NCBI GenBank assembly: GCA_036785705.1
Contig: JAWUZG010000051.1
Coordinates: 14,784,501-14,848,500, forward strand
From: Acanthornis magna
Taxonomy: Eukaryota > Chordata > Aves > Passeriformes > Acanthizidae
Direction of reading: 5' to 3'
DNA: 64,000 nucleotides
The stretch's first letter is position 1. The number at the start of each line of letters is the position of its first letter. Both the position numbers and the translations under genes were made by a program. The notes beneath the pieces were generated by a model. That model made no database searches. It saw nothing but the letters and a program-made list of their open reading frames with translations, and was not told the DNA's origin. Below, piece by piece: positions 1-10,600 of the stretch.

Positions 1-279
1 TAGCACTGAACTGAAACACCAAGAAATAGGGTCCAGCAAAACAATGTTATCATGTTCAAAATCCCATTGTTCAGAATCCCAGGAAATTGTGAAATTCAGT
101 GGTATTTTTAAATCACAGGAAATATCAGTGTTTCATTCAATTTGGGGTGATTCCACTTCAAATTCAGCAAAACAAAATTAAAGTATGCATTCTTCACTGG
201 TGAAAACTCTATGACTTCAGTTGCATGAGTGTTGGAGAGTGTGAGGAGCAGGCATATGAGCTCAGAGCTCCTTACTCAC
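1..279 (-). other. HAO2: HAO2 intron after coding exon 5 (partial)
   Basis: Starts with GTGAGTAAG at 279-271 and runs off the window. It is AT-rich, with no exon or repeat recognised. Confidence 0.85.
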
Positions 280-438
280 CTTGTAAGCCAGGCCCCATAA
301 AGCTGGTCTTCCAATAAAGACACATTTTGCTCCCAGTGCCAGTGCTTTCAGCACGTCACTTCCTTTTCGTATTCCACCATCTACGTAAACTTCGACTCTG
401 CCTCGTACTGCCTCCACAACCTCAACCAGAGCATCAAT
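280..438 (-). CDS. HAO2: HAO2 coding exon 5 (residues 262-314), last exon inside the window
   Basis: The acceptor is CTTCTTTGCAG|ATTGAT and the donor is TACAAG|GTGAGTAAG, both near consensus. The 53 codons encode [25 protein letters not shown] (FMN-phosphate loop, Asp281 to Arg285), [12 protein letters not shown], and [13 protein letters not shown]. The strong donor shows that the coding sequence continues in at least one more exon left of position 1. I see no further HAO2 coding sequence in 1-279. Confidence 0.94.
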
Positions 439-3400
439 CTGCAAAGAAGCAGCCAGTGTGACCTTGAGGACAGCTTTTGATTCCAAGAGAAGGAGGATAT
501 ATTCCAAAGAGACAGGCGAGGATGCAATGCTTTAGTAGGATGCCTTCTCGAAATGAAACGTGACAATGCATCACAAATAGCTCAGCACCAGGAACTGCAG
601 AATAAAGTGCAGCTCCCTGTTCCCTTTTCCAGATAGTTAATGCCATTTTCAAGTGCTTTGCCTACGCTGATGTTCTTTGCTATCACTTCCGATAAATGAA
701 AAAGTAACATTTTCACTAGATTTATGAAAGATTTTAAATATAAATTTCCGTGGAAATAACTGTCATTAATATTTTACTTTCATTTGAGACAATGAGAAAT
801 GATACAGCTGTTTGTAAAAAAGGCCGATACCAAACTTCCACTATTCAAACTACCTAAACTTACGTTTCTACCTAATCCTGGTGACCACCTGCCAAGTGTC
901 TCCCCCTAAAACATCTGTGAAAAACTTCATTTGCTATGTAATACAGTCAATCATTTCCTCTAGGTTAAGTCTCCTGATTCCCTAAGGTCTTTTCTGTAAA
1001 GTCCAGCATGGACTAGAGCTCCAGATGTTATTGCAGGGCAGCACCATGCAGAGATGCTGTCTCTGGCCACAGAGATAGCACAAGAAGGGGCAGGACATTG
1101 CTCTAGACATGATTGACTCCTCTTCATAGCAAACCCAAAAGGCCCTTTTCTGCAGTAGTTTACAGTCATTTGCCGCCTTCTAATATTTTTTTTTTTCTGA
1201 ATTTCAAACTGAAAACCTTCAGGCTGAAATTTTCTAGGACTAGCTCAGCAAGAGCTAGGCTTGGCACCAGAAGAATAGCAGAGCCCAACAAGGTATCTAC
1301 TGCCTTGTCTGTATATGTAAAACAACTTTTAAGGTAGAAGAGCAGTTTAATGTGGGTGCAATTTCTGCTGTTATGCCTTTAGCCTTCTGTTTATTAATTT
1401 TATCCATTATTGTCAGCCCTCACGTAGAACAGAAGAGAATTCCCCAGTACCTAATTTTATTTTACAAAGGAAAACCAAGAAAAGAAAGTTTGTAAGATAC
1501 TGTGCAATACAGAACTGTAAAATAAGAGCAATTGGAAAAACTGACAGAAGCCAAATTAAGCTTGTGAAATACACACATGTACAAACAGTGCGTGATTTCT
1601 TTGCACAAATTAAAAAGCAGGGGAATTTTTCCCAGATAAGTTATTCTTTTTCTGGCTCATCCAAGTCAATAAATTCCCATTTAGACTTGAGCCTGTAAAT
1701 ACACAAGCAGACCTCTCACTAAATCTAGCTGCATTGTTTTGCATGTTTTGACAGATGTGAACAATGAGAATACATTATGCTCTCATTTGTACATTTTTGG
1801 CTCCAGAGCTTTGTTTTGTTTTTGCTGCAGTGCGCAAAGAGTTTGTGTGCACTGCACCAGCTAATGGAGACACAGGCAGAAACTCTTCCTGATCTAGGCC
1901 AGTAGTTTTTCTGCACTTTTGTGGGTTCTGGGATACTTACAGAACCTTCCTTAGAAGCTGAGGAAATACTTCAGTGGGTAGCCCCCATGCCAAGGCATGG
2001 ATCTCACCAGTTTAAAGCCAAAGTACATCTGCGCATATCCACAGCCACTGGACAAACACAAGTCCACCAGAAATGTACACACAAAGCCAGGCCAAGAGAT
2101 ACCCAGGTTAACGCAAATGTGCAGACCGTGAACAGGGGAAATGTGGGACATCCATTTTCTCACTTACAGTGGCAGGTCCTTCATCCAGTTGCCTTCCACC
2201 GTGATTGGACACAATAATTCCCTGGACTCCATGTCTCACTGCCAGCTCTGCATCTTCTCTTGTCAGGATACCTTTGATGATGATGGGCAGGCGGGTCAGG
2301 CTCCGCAGCCAGTAGATATCATTCCAGGTGACCGAAGGATCCAAGCTGTTGGGTGGCAGTCCGTACTCAGAACAGTCATCTCCCTACAGCCAAAAGAAAA
2401 CAACAAAAGGAAAACTCATCCAAGCTGCAACAATACACAGGTCCCTTGGTGTCTTTCCTTGCCCTAGAACAGATTAATCAAACTTGCCAACAGACATGTT
2501 CATCAGCTCCAGAAATGTCACTTGTCTCTGGAGGAGAATAATTACAATAGGAGTGGAGATCAGTGTCTCTAAGGCAGCTGGATGGGGATTTTGAAGACAG
2601 AGCCCAGTCTGGCCGGAGGTCAAACCAGGATGCTGCAGAACCAGCAGGGGAGAAGATACACCCTGGTACAGCAAATGCCAAAGCAGCAGTTACCCGGTGG
2701 TTTTTGTCTCATGTGGTTCATGCCAGTGCAGTGAATGAAAGGAAAGGCTCATTTTGCAAACCTCAAAGGCTCGCTCCAAGTTCTTCACTTTCATGTGGGG
2801 AGGAAGGCGGAAACCATTGCGGACATCGTCGCGTCTCTTGCCTGTGTAGGGCAGATCCGCGGTGAGGACGAGGGCCTGGAAGCCCAAGGCCTCTGCCCGC
2901 TGGACCAGCTGCTGGGAAGCTGCCCTGTTGCGGTGGATGTAGAGCTGGAACCAGCGGAGGCCGCCGGGTGCAGCCGCGGAGATCTCCTCCAGTGTGCAGG
3001 TGGAGTAGGTGCTGGTGATGTAGCAGGTGTTCATTGCTCTGGCCGCTTGGGAGGCATTGGGAAAGAATCAGAAACAAAGGCATTTGAACAGTCCTGCCTG
3101 ACATTAGATACAAAACCATGAACTGTTTGCATGAACTCCTGTTTCATGTGCATCCTACAAAGCACAGGGCAGCTATGCCCCCCGGGATTAACAATGGCTG
3201 TGTGTACCATGAGCTGTTGTTGGTTCATGCTTAAGAAAGCAGGAAAGGGAGGGGTAATTGACCTTTTTGCAACTACTTATTTTTTTTAAAGAAAGAATTT
3301 TATCTTTATGGCTGAGTCCTCACAGGAATGTACTGTTAAATCCACTCAGTGTATGCAGAAGAGGAAACATTTCTAGGGGTCAGCTCTCCAAACCCACCAC

Positions 3401-4618
3401 AGGATTTGTGAAAAGGGGATGTCTTTTCCTCCAAGGGAGAGATGTCTTAACCGGTAACAAGGAATTCACAGTCTGAGTCCCATCTGCCACTTTCACAACC
3501 AATGTAGAGTCCCCAGGACTGAAAACCTTATATGACTTTTGGTGTGAGTCAGAAATATGTCCACTGCCCTTGTCTGAAGTTTGCAGCAGCCTCCATGGGG
3601 CTGATTATGTATGATGGCAGATGGAGTAGTAGAGCAATATCTATACAGCTTCCCATGCAGGGTGTCAGAAAGTGGGAGCTGAGTTTGCCCCTTCAAGCCT
3701 GAAAGTTTTTTTCAGTCACATTTCAAGTCATCCTAACAGCTTCTTGAGGCTTTTCTACAACCCACTTTTTGCTACATGGCACCAGAGCAGAAGAGTACCT
3801 CTGGCTGTGCTTTTCTCTCCATCAGGCCATGCTAGCTGGTGGAAGCCTGTGGGGGCAATTCCTACAGGAAAGCTGATTTCAGTCCCCAGGATTTTAATCC
3901 TAACGTCCATCACAGATACGTCCCGCAGCATACGTGGCCGGAAACGAATTCTGTAAGGCAAAAAAAACCCCTCTTTAGGATAGCTGATATTCAGTGAGTT
4001 TTCTGAAATTTCATGGAAACCAGGTCTTCATTCACCAATTGCAAAGCAGGAATCTGAGCCAATGAAGAAAACAGCATATTACAAAGGATCTTTGTCCTTT
4101 CTCTTTGCTTTTAGAGGTCAGTTCAGCCAGGACTTCCACTTTTCATTAATCCTGCTTTACTGGCCACAGTCCATAATTTCTGCATCTCCCACCTCAGCTC
4201 ACCGCATCTTGTTCTCCCATTGTCCATCCCCAGGTTCCTTCTACTTGCAGCCAGGCTGGGGCTTTCCCCTTCACCATTCACGTGCCTGTCCTCACAGTGC
4301 AGTGTGCCTGCCCTCGGGCTCTGCAGCATATTCTCCAAATCCCATCCTACTTGCACATAGGCTTTCCACTGCTCACCAAGAGCTCCCTGTCACGTCTCAT
4401 TCCATTATATTTACCCATGCCCTTTCCTGTCATGCCATACATACCATAGAGCACTGCACCCTACCCTTCATTTCCTCCTCACATTACCTTTTATATGCCA
4501 GGATGTTTTCATCTCGTGTGGTACAGTCATCTGCTCCAGCTGCAAAATAATCCCAAGCAATCTTGGGTAAATACTTTTTAGCATAAGCTTCAAAGTCTGA
4601 AAGACACACCATAGCCAT
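280..4618 (-). CDS. HAO2: HAO2, hydroxyacid oxidase 2 (peroxisomal 2-hydroxyacid oxidase), 3'-incomplete gene
   Basis: FMN-dependent enzyme of the glycolate oxidase family. The family oxidises 2-hydroxy acids to 2-oxo acids in peroxisomes, passing electrons to O2 to give H2O2; HAO2 members prefer longer-chain substrates. Five coding exons join as 131+152+284+216+159 nt with no frame error, giving residues 1-314. Active-site positions of the family are all present: Tyr24, Tyr130, Asp158, Lys226, His250 and Arg253. The FMN-phosphate segment DGGIR (281-285) and GRP (304-306) are intact. HAO2 rather than HAO1 is indicated by the start [20 protein letters not shown] and [10 protein letters not shown]. 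Mammalian HAO2 is about 351 residues, so roughly 37 C-terminal residues, including the SRL-type peroxisome signal, lie left of position 1. No frameshift or internal stop is seen. Sure of family; the HAO2/HAO1 paralogue call is strong but rests on remembered sequences. Confidence 0.93.
439..2167 (-). other. HAO2: HAO2 intron between coding exons 4 and 5
   Basis: A 1,729-bp GT-AG intron, the longest one fully inside the window. It contains a run of 11 T at 1186-1196. The short open frames in it (for example 960-1169 and 1725-1916) show no recognisable protein. Confidence 0.88.
2168..2383 (-). CDS. HAO2: HAO2 coding exon 4 (residues 190-261)
   Basis: The acceptor is TTTTGGCTGTAG|GGAGAT and the donor is GCCACT|GTAAGTG, a near-consensus site. 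The exon is exactly 72 codons. It starts [11 protein letters not shown] and continues with [16 protein letters not shown], then IIIKGIL with catalytic-site Lys226, [12 protein letters not shown], and the [10 protein letters not shown] block (248-257). His250 is the expected catalytic base and Arg253 the expected substrate-carboxylate ligand. Confidence 0.94.
2384..2761 (-). other. HAO2: HAO2 intron between coding exons 3 and 4
   Basis: 378-bp intron with a GTTTGC donor and a GCTGTAG acceptor. Nothing else is recognised. Confidence 0.88.
2762..3045 (-). CDS. HAO2: HAO2 coding exon 3 (residues 95-189)
   Basis: The acceptor is CCTCCCAAG|CGGCC (AG at 3047-3046). This joins to the previous exon to read [17 protein letters not shown]. 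The exon carries [11 protein letters not shown] with Tyr130, [19 protein letters not shown] with Asp158, and [18 protein letters not shown]. It is the longest exon (284 nt) and ends on a whole codon, Glu189. Its donor, GAG|GTTTGC, is weaker than the other four, but it is the only nearby GT that keeps phase 0 with the next exon. The variable segment after residue 180 is shorter than I remember in HAO1. Confidence 0.91.
3046..3798 (-). other. HAO2: HAO2 intron between coding exons 2 and 3
   Basis: 753-bp GT-AG intron (GTACTC ... CCCAAG). No repeat or other gene is seen. Confidence 0.88.
3799..3950 (-). CDS. HAO2: HAO2 coding exon 2 (residues 44-95)
   Basis: The acceptor is TTGCCTTACAG|AATTCG, with AG at 3952-3951. 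The donor is GCCAGAG|GTACTC, with GT at 3798-3797. The exon encodes RPRMLRDVS, then the flavin-binding loop [15 protein letters not shown] (75-89) and STAR. The first base completes the Arg44 codon. The last base starts Ala95, which is finished by CG at the start of the next exon. Confidence 0.93.
3951..4487 (-). other. HAO2: HAO2 intron between coding exons 1 and 2
   Basis: 537-bp GT-AG intron (GTAATG ... CTTACAG). A 162-codon open frame on the other strand (4062-4550) has no recognisable domain and overlaps the exon, so it is treated as chance. Confidence 0.88.
4488..4618 (-). CDS. HAO2: HAO2 coding exon 1 (residues 1-44)
   Basis: Begins at ATG 4618-4616 with G at -3 and G at +4, a good Kozak context, and encodes MAMVCLSDF... 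to LAYK plus the first two bases of an Arg codon. It carries the DYFAAGADD motif (23-31) with Tyr24, an active-site residue in glycolate oxidases. The donor reads AAAAG|GTAATG, with GT at 4487-4486. The frame stays open upstream to an ATG at 4726, but a polypyrimidine tract ending in CAAG (about 4660-4641) is a good acceptor. The exon therefore starts at 4640, and 4618 is the natural start, matching the remembered length of mammalian HAO2. Confidence 0.92.
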
Positions 4619-4640
4619 TGCTGAGATGGGCGTTGGGAAC
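4619..4640 (-). other. HAO2: HAO2 5' untranslated end of the first coding exon
   Basis: 22 nt between the acceptor AG (4642-4641) and the start codon. An acceptor here means at least one upstream non-coding exon, as in mammalian HAO2. It was not found; no TATA box or CpG-rich stretch stands out in the next few kb to the right. Confidence 0.65.
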
Positions 4641-7600
4641 CTTGAAGAAAAGAATAAGATGGAGCAGAAATTAGATTCCTGAGCTGTCATTCTCTCTTTC
4701 AGAGGTTCTAATGTCACTGAACGCAAAACTTGGAGCCATCTGTCATAGAAGAGATCCTGGGAGGTTATCTTGGTCTATCTTGCACATCAGTCTATGAATC
4801 CTCCACCCTAATATGAGGAAAACTTGCAGATTCAGCCATGAGAGTAGGAGGAAGCCTCTCTTCATTCTGTTTTAAATAGAAGAGGACTTGCAGACTGAAG
4901 AGGACATTTTAGTTTCTAAACATCTGCTATTTCAGTTGTGTAATTCTGTCAAAAGTTCCATCTTAAAACAAGCTTGGTTATTTGTTCCACTAATTCTGCT
5001 CAAAGGTTGTCCCAGAACATCATTTGTTAGATTACCCTGAAGGACGACTCCATGACTGAACAATTAGTTATGGAGCACAGTGATGGAATTCAAGATCATG
5101 AAATCTGGAAACAAGTAAATACAGAATCCACATCTAACCTGCTCCAGCATGAACACACTGTAAAACTATGTCCAGGCCCTGAATGCAAGTCACTGTCAAG
5201 GCCAGTGCTGTGGAAAAAACAAAGCGTTTTCTACAGATCTTCCTTTCTCTTCTGTAACAAATATCTTCTGGGCATTTGCTTTACATGCTGGAGCACTGAT
5301 GTATTCTATAAAAGGAACATACAGAATTTGGACAAACCATGAGAAAACACTGGCAGAAAGCAAATTCCACAACATGAAACGTATTTCTGAGAACTACCCT
5401 CATCCTTTCAGGGAATGGAAGAGTTGTGACCCAGATGTTTAATCAAACCAACATAAATGCTGCCCAGAAAATGCCTGCACTTACATACTTTTGAAGTAGC
5501 AAGAACTAAAAGCTACACAAATTAATGTTTCAGCAAACCATGCCTGTGTGTGCCAAAACATGTACAAAACACAGACAAAGTCAATTTTCTAAATTGTTTG
5601 TTGCAATTACTTCCACAGCATTGATTAAAATAGGTATTTATCAAGGTATATGAAAACCTGAAATTTTAAAACAGCTGTGACTCAGTCTGATTTTTCTAAA
5701 AAATGTACAGGAAGAAGTAAATATCCTAGTTTTCAGGATTAACCTCCCACTGCAGATTAGCAAGGGCTGCAAGCTTCACCAAAATCAGTCCCGGCTGTCC
5801 CATGTCATACATTTCTGGCACAGATAAACACACAGGTTATGTACACAGAAACAGCCTGTCAAACTGCAGACACAGTGTGTCTCACTGGCCGAAGTACCTG
5901 TGTTTACATTTGAAAATTAGGACTCACAACTCTCTGCTAGAAAAGAGCCCAAGATGAGGAACTCATTGGAAGATGAAGAAGAAATGCGACTGATTTCTTC
6001 AGTATTGTTCTGTCTCCTCTGGCAGGCACTAGGTAGCAGGGGGTGTGAGTATCCCAAGCCTGCTCTCTCTGACTTCAAGACAATCAACCATTGCTGATAG
6101 CACAAGTCTTCACATATACACCGTGACATTCTTTAAACCACCTATCACAGCTTCTGCTTTTCCAACTTTGAGAGAGGTCAAAATCATCTAGCACAATAAA
6201 ATAAACCAAGTCCTCTCATGCCAGAATAAACAGGAATTTTAAACAACCCAGGTCCAGTCCTGTCTTCCAATTCAGACCTCAGTTCAGACTTACTTTGGGT
6301 TTCAGGGAAAGCGGCAAGGGGTGAGTGCCTCTCCTTCAAGTTTCCCTGCAAACAGGATCTAGAGGAGGTGTTTTCACTGAGTAGCTTCTGTTTCTTGTGC
6401 AGTCAATAAGCAACCACCAGAGATTAAAGCTCAATCCCGTGGTAAACTTTGTACTGTTTGTATAACACTTTGTTTGGTTATCAAGAGATTAAAAATCCCT
6501 TCTAAAAACATGCAACACCTTGTCAGTGTTACGATTGCTTGGGAGAGAGCCCTGTAGCCGAGCTCTTTGGCAGTGGCTGATGGCTGCACATTCATTTAGG
6601 CAAGAAGCTGTATTTCAGGGGTTTTAATGAATCTCTAAACTGTTGGTAACTTACTCCTTCATGTGCTACAGATCCTAACCAAATGATGATTCACAGACAG
6701 TGTGGGTTGTTACAACTCACAGCTACAAAGCCCTGACTCTTCACCAGCACAGGTGAGAGATGTTTATTGCTTCATCAAGTGTATGAACAGCTTGAATACC
6801 CTTTGTTTTCTGCCATTTTTAATGGCCTATGACTGCTCTCATCAGTACTGAGGTATGATTTATGATATTGATTTAAATTTGCAAGATATGAAAAATAAAC
6901 ACTGGACAGTTAAATTTGTCTTTTGGGTTTTTTTAGCCTTTAGGATTCATGCTTTCAAGATTTCCATGCAAGTACGAGATCTTGATGCTTTGATTTTTGC
7001 TAACTGAAAATTGAGATATTACAATAACAGGTGCAGAAGAAGAGGTAGAAACTTATTAAAACATTCCCAAAGCATTGTTGGCCTCCCAGCCCAAGCAGCT
7101 GGGAGGGGGAGAGTGAACTACAGCACTGGGAAAAAGCTGGAAGTTATACACAGCTGCAGCCTCAAGACCTAGTGTTCAACTGGCTTGTCTGGTCCATGAC
7201 TGCAGACCTGATGTTCCTGACAGCAGAAATTGTAGGTCACTGGCTCCATCTGTGCAGCTGTAGTGACCACCTATTCTTTCTGTTTGATGCATTCGCAAGA
7301 CCCTGCCCAAACTCAACCAGACATGGCCATCTCTATCTTGTCTTTGGAAACTTTTTAAAATTCAGCCTTTAGAGCTCATTATCTGCTGACAGCACTGTGG
7401 AACCGGCTTGTGGCATGGATAGCTATGGATTCAGGTGTCATGAACTAGACAAGGGATGCACACTTAGCTGGAGTGCCCACGAGCTCCTTGGTTTGCTTCC
7501 CTGCCCAGGACAAGCCATGTGGCAGATGACCTTCAGGTCACTTCTGGAAAGAAAAGCAAAGGGTGCACACAGCCGAGTGCATCCCTAGGAAGGCAAGGAA

Positions 7601-10600
7601 AATCCTGCCCTCATTCTTCCTCCACTAGATGTCAGGTTTGGGTCATATATATCAATCTATGTTGGTAAAAGGAATAAAAAGAACCCAGTAGTTGCTGGTC
7701 TTCAAGGCACTGTGGCCTTAAAACCACTATGATCACATCACAAGAGTGCTGCTAATATGTTTGGAAATATTCACACCCTATGCTTTATTCTGAAAATTTT
7801 TTTTGTGCACAGCACAGCAATAACTGTAGCTATAACTGGTCTGGCCTGATCTTTGTTTCAGCCTACAAGTTGTCTGCAGAGTCCTCTGCCATATTTCTCG
7901 TTATGCTGATCTCAGTACTCCCCTACTTTAGCGATGCCCATTGCAGCCAAGTCACCAAACCATAAATTTTATGCTTTCATGATTATCATAATTTTACATG
8001 AATTAAAAATAGTCTGTGACTGCTGTATTTTGGATCAGGAGAGGGAAAAAATCTCTGTCTTTATGCTGTGACTTTTAAGAGGCTGTACTTTGCATCTAGA
8101 TATATTTTCTTCTTTCAGCAATGGACTCAATTCAAAGTAGCAGTGACTCTTGTCCCAAATGTAGCATTTTCTCTGATACCAGTAACACTTCTGATTTAGC
8201 TGTGAAGCTGTATCCTGAGGAAGTAAAAATATGCCACAGAGGTAATATCTTTTATTATAATGCCTGTATTTGCTTGAAAAAATTGGACAAGTTTTAAAAT
8301 TCTGGAGTCCTTTCAGCAGAGTATAATAAAAGACTGAAAAAGACTCTCTGAAAACCTGGCTGGAAGTCTTGTTGTCTTCTTTTGAAAACTGAAGAAAACA
8401 ACATAGGAAATTACACATCTGGTCCAGCCCTGCAGGTAGTTTCAAGCAGTCAACAGCTAAAACTTGATTTTTGCACAGATCTGCCTAGCTGGGCTATGAA
8501 ATTACTTTTCAATACTAACATAGTCAAAGGCTCGTGAGTCCCAACACAAAGATCCTCTGTAAATCTGTGCTCCAATTCCTATTACAGTCACAATTCTCCT
8601 TCCTCCAGTTGGTTGTATTTGTTTGCTTTTCACAGACGGCAAATCACCATGGATCAAGCTGACATCTCTCTCACTGATGGATTCAGTAGTGCTCAGTTCA
8701 GGCTGGGCTTTTAAAACACTTCGGTGAAGAATCTGGTGAACTCCAAGCAATGTAAATAATTCAGATCACATAACAGTTTGCATACAGTTACCACTGTTTC
8801 TGCTTATCAGATGACTTTCTTGGGCATATGCCTCATGTTTGGAAAGAAAATGCTTTCTCCTTGCATGTCAGTCATGCAAGAAAGTATTTTCCAAATTGAA
8901 TACTTACATAGCCATCCCTCTGTTAGAGGTGCAGATGGCAACAAATCTTATATTAAATGCTGCCTAACAGTTTTGATTGTAAGATCTGTTTTTCAGTTGC
9001 TTTTAATTTTTTTCATATTTTAATCATTCTAGGCTGAAATTTTCCACCCTTGATCTCTGTGTTGGGCTGAATTTTATTTTGGGAACATTTCACTGAAAGC
9101 TGGTCAGCAACTTCCAAGAATAAGTTTAGTGAAAAATATTGTTGGCCCACACTGAAAATGTCTTACAGCAGTTTCACTGCAGTTCAGTGTTTCACGCAGG
9201 GGCTTGAAATTAGTGGGGGTTGATCCCTGGAGGCATCAGCCTGTACTTGGTGGCCATATGAAAATCCTGTCAGATCTAACCTAGCTGTAAATCACTGCTT
9301 TCCACTTGCACGTGGTCAGCAGAGCTTGTCTGAAATCCAGATGTCATCTTTGCTAAAGACTTGCCTAGTGCAGAGCATTCCTCTGCCACAGGAACTCAGC
9401 CCCAAACATGAGCAGAGGGCAGAGAGCTGCCTGTGCCCCACTGTCCCACACCCTGTGCCACCCAGAGCTGGACCCAGCCTTAAACAGCACTGAAGGGGAG
9501 AAGGAAGAGAAAAATAATGGCTCAAAAGAGGAGCTGCAGGACAGCACCTTGGGACAGGCAGGGTGGGATATGCAGGGGCAACAAGGTCAAAGGCAGAGCA
9601 GGTGGGAGCAAAAAGGGCAAACATATCCTGGGATGGCAGGGTTTCAGGAGGATGGAAGGATCAAGAAAAGGGGATAAATTTGGGGAAGAGGCAGAAGGGG
9701 ACAGCCTGCAACACACTTTTCTAGCGTTCTAGGAGAATACCAAGCATTTGGCTGTTCTTTCTGTAACCACCTCTGCCTCCAAAACCCAGAATACAACTTG
9801 ATTTATGCTCAACATTCATCTGAATTTCTTGTGGTGTCCTTTCTTTCATCTCATCCTTACAATTTTTTTTTTTCCATTCCTCCTTTCCCTGCCCCATCAA
9901 AAAAACCCAGAAGAATTCAGGAGCATGCTTCTGTGCCCTCCTGTGGAAGTCTGTTCCATTGTATCCCTTCAGATGAGGAAGATCTGGAGTGCTTTGTGGC
10001 ACTGAAGAGAGATAATGCAGTCTTTTCCCCTGGTTGCCCCTCTTCATAAAGAACCTGGAGCTGTAAACTCTGACACCACCAATGTTGGAAACAATCCATT
10101 AGGCTGGGAGGAGAGATCCCTTCAGTGTTTGATGTAGGAAACCCACTTAGGTCATGTGAGAAGTGATGATCTGCAGGTAGCAGGGAGGGAGTGCACAAGT
10201 GGAGTCGCAGGCTGAGCAGACCATAATAAAATATTAGAAAATGGATTTCAGAGGTCACATGCAGAGTCGTTGAGTTACTGCTTGGAAATGCTGAAGGAGG
10301 GAGGACAATGACTGTGTATTTTCAGTATGAAAACACAGAGCAGCACTCATCTACATATCTAAGACTACTGTCAGGCAAAGAACTGCACAAATAAGTACAA
10401 TTTGCAGCATTTATGAAAAGTAGGGGTAAAGTGTAAGGTGAGCAAGAAGAGAGCTGGGGAGGAAGGTCTGCAGAAGCTGTTTCCCAGAACATCCTTTGGT
10501 TCTCACCATCTGCTACCAAAGCTGCCTCCAAACACATTGAGCTCACATAGGGTGGAGCAGCAGAGGAGCTCAGACATGACTCAGCTTGGACTTTTCCCCT

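Noticed and set aside
2563..3121. Plus-strand open frames of 100-128 codons over HAO2 exon 3
   Set aside because: They are antisense shadows of a real, well-conserved exon with correct splice sites.
4062..4550. 162-codon plus-strand open frame over HAO2 intron 1 and exon 1
   Set aside because: It is antisense to the exon, has no recognisable domain and no splice logic.
4619..4726. In-frame upstream ATG at 4726 that would add 36 residues to HAO2
   Set aside because: The extension crosses a clear polypyrimidine tract and acceptor AG at 4642-4641, and the 4618 start matches the family length and N-terminus.
9365..9732. Several overlapping open frames on both strands
   Set aside because: A purine-rich segment has few stops; the peptides are compositionally biased and unlike known proteins.
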